The notes beneath the pieces are model-generated. The model was not told the DNA's origin. It saw nothing but the letters and a program-made list of their open reading frames with translations, and ran no database searches. DNA of 64,000 nt from Aeromicrobium sp. 9AM (GTDB taxonomy: Bacteria; Actinomycetota; Actinomycetes; Propionibacteriales; Nocardioidaceae), in contig NZ_LR733304.1 of the NCBI RefSeq assembly GCF_902506105.1, forward strand, positions 930,001 through 994,000. Reading direction: 5' to 3'. Positions 62,997-64,000 of the stretch are shown here, one piece after another; the first letter of the stretch is position 1; each line of letters starts with the position of its first letter. A program made the position numbers and the translations under genes.

Positions 62997-63590
62997 ATGA
63001 CGAGGCTGACCCGGTTGCAGGTGCAGGAGCGCAATCGCGAGACGGTCCTCCAGGTGGCCCGCGAGGCGTTCCTCCGCGACGGCTATGTCGCAACCTCGTT
63101 GGCGTCGGTCGCAAAGGAGGCCGGGTTCACCACTGGCATCGTCTACTCGAGCTTCGGCAGCAAGGCCGATCTCGCGCTCGGCGTGCTCGAACGCCTGCAG
63201 GCCGAGCAGATCGGCGCGCTGGGCGATCAGGTCGACCGCGCCATGGCCGCAGGCGATGTGCTGGACCAGGTCAGGCAGTGGGCGGCCCAGGCCATGTCGT
63301 CCGGGTGGGTTCGGCTCGAGCTCGAGCTGCTGCTCGACACGATGCACGACCCGCGGCTCGCCGCGGCTCAGACGCGGCGGCAGACGGCCTCGATCGAGCA
63401 GGCCGTGTCGGTCGTACGCTCGCTCGCCCCGCCCGACTCGATGGGCGACGAGACGCTCGAGGTGCTTGCGGAGGCGGCCGTCGACTACGCAATCGGGCTC
63501 GCGATGCGCCAATCGGTCAACCCCGACGCGACTCCCGATCGGCTGTTGCGACTGATCGAACCCCTCGTTGCCGCCATCTCGATGCCCTAG
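62997..63590 (+). CDS. TetR-family transcriptional regulator
   Basis: 197-residue TetR regulator. HTH at about 12-58 (RETVLQVAREAFLRDGYVAT, then SLASVAKEAGFTTGIVYSSF) and a helical ligand-binding domain (about 70-195) with RQTASIEQAVSVVRSL. ATG 62997. The target and ligand are not evident; it lies just after the Gly-rich membrane protein gene. Confidence 0.88.
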   Translation: MTRLTRLQVQERNRETVLQVAREAFLRDGYVATSLASVAKEAGFTTGIVYSSFGSKADLALGVLERLQAEQIGALGDQVDRAMAAGDVLDQVRQWAAQAMSSGWVRLELELLLDTMHDPRLAAAQTRRQTASIEQAVSVVRSLAPPDSMGDETLEVLAEAAVDYAIGLAMRQSVNPDATPDRLLRLIEPLVAAISMP

Positions 63591-63600
63591 CCGAATACTT

Positions 63601-64000
63601 CTAGGGGTAGCGGCGGGTCTTGCCGTCGGGCGTGCCGCACTGCGTGCCGCCGACGCTCGCCGGGAAGCGGAACTTCTCGAGCACCGCGCAGTCGGGCAAC
63701 GTCTGGCCGCCCCACACCTCACGCCACCCTCCGGCGACCTTGGCCCACAGGTTCGCGTTGCCGCCGCACTGCGGGATGAACGTGCCGCCGGCAGCCCAGC
63801 CGCGCGTGTCGACCCGTTCGACGTGGATCTCGGGCTTCTTGGCGCAGACGTCGTCCTTGGTGTCCTGCTGCCGCTGCAGGTCGGCGGCGATGAAGTCCTT
63901 GAAGTCCTGCGGAGCGCCCGTGAGCTTGGCCGTGTCGGCTCCGCGCGCCACCGTGATGCCGTCGTCGCCGTAGTCGATCAGCGTCGAGGCCGGCGTGGCC
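63601..64000 (-). CDS. Secreted-type unknown protein, 5' end beyond window
   Basis: Reading frame is open to the window edge on the minus strand, so only the C-terminal 133 codons are seen. The visible part (DYGDDGITVARGADTAKLTG, CAKKPEIHVERVDTRGWAAG, FIPQCGGNANLW, LPDCAVLEKFRFPASVGGTQ) has four cysteines that could form two disulfides, suggesting an extracytoplasmic protein. Family not recognised; an internal GTG at 63951 is unlikely to be the start. Confidence 0.6.
   Translation of the reverse strand, partial: ATPASTLIDYGDDGITVARGADTAKLTGAPQDFKDFIAADLQRQQDTKDDVCAKKPEIHVERVDTRGWAAGGTFIPQCGGNANLWAKVAGGWREVWGGQTLPDCAVLEKFRFPASVGGTQCGTPDGKTRRYP

Overview
The window is high-GC DNA from an actinomycete. 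The order ahcY - mtrA - mtrB - lpqB - comF-like - hpf - secA matches the conserved actinobacterial block known from Mycobacterium (sahH to secA1). Gene content and codon use suggest a Nocardioidaceae-type organism (Aeromicrobium/Nocardioides-like); that placement is inference. A prophage of about 38 kb is inserted in the chromosome. No gene-free stretch exceeds 300 bases; the longest is 39003-39279, which holds a repeat array.

Left chromosomal part (1-15417): ahcY, the MtrA/MtrB two-component system with its partner lipoprotein LpqB, a ComF-like phosphoribosyltransferase, the ribosome hibernation factor, a NarL-type regulator, a YcaQ-like winged-helix protein and secA. Then come a convergent pair (Rv3235-like protein and LysM membrane protein), a conserved unknown, a small excisionase/BldC-type helix-turn-helix protein, a SAF-domain (CpaB-like) protein and the N-terminal half of a CpaE/MinD-like ATPase.

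Prophage (15417-53363): a serine-integrase siphovirus inserted inside the cpaE-like gene. The 9-bp sequence CGACGACGT is present at both ends. Joining the ends through it restores one open frame of 382 codons. Read from right to left on the minus strand there is an early region of small zinc-ribbon proteins, a PD-(D/E)XK nuclease, a phiC31 Gp3-like recombination directionality factor, a DnaQ-like exonuclease, an LPXTG surface protein, a RuvC-like resolvase, a ParB-like protein, HTH proteins, an alanine-repeat protein and a DnaB/RepA-type helicase. The late region follows: terS, terL, portal, capsid, head-tail connectors, major tail protein, tail chaperones with a CCCAAAA frameshift site, tape measure, tail tip, an SGNH-hydrolase tail protein, XhlA-like protein, a collagen-like protein, a two-domain endolysin and holin. 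A rightward lysogeny module at 50400-53343 carries repressor, ImmA-like protein, lipoprotein, a DUF3263 protein and the integrase.

Right chromosomal part (53356-64000): the C-terminal half of the cpaE-like gene, a WS/DGAT-family acyltransferase, small conserved genes (DUF6912, DUF2505), a PspA-like protein, a GT2-GtrA glycosyltransferase coupled to a GT39 mannosyltransferase-like protein, a two-component system with a PhoP-like direct repeat in front of it, a small Gly-rich protein, a TetR regulator and a gene cut by the window edge.

The least expected signals are: an endolysin fusing an M23 peptidase to a DNase I-like (EEP) domain; nine near-palindromic GTGGWCCAC sites beside the replication helicase; two 10-G tracts at Shine-Dalgarno positions; about 50 copies of a hexanucleotide inside one early gene; and a sortase-type surface protein flanked by strong hairpins inside the prophage.
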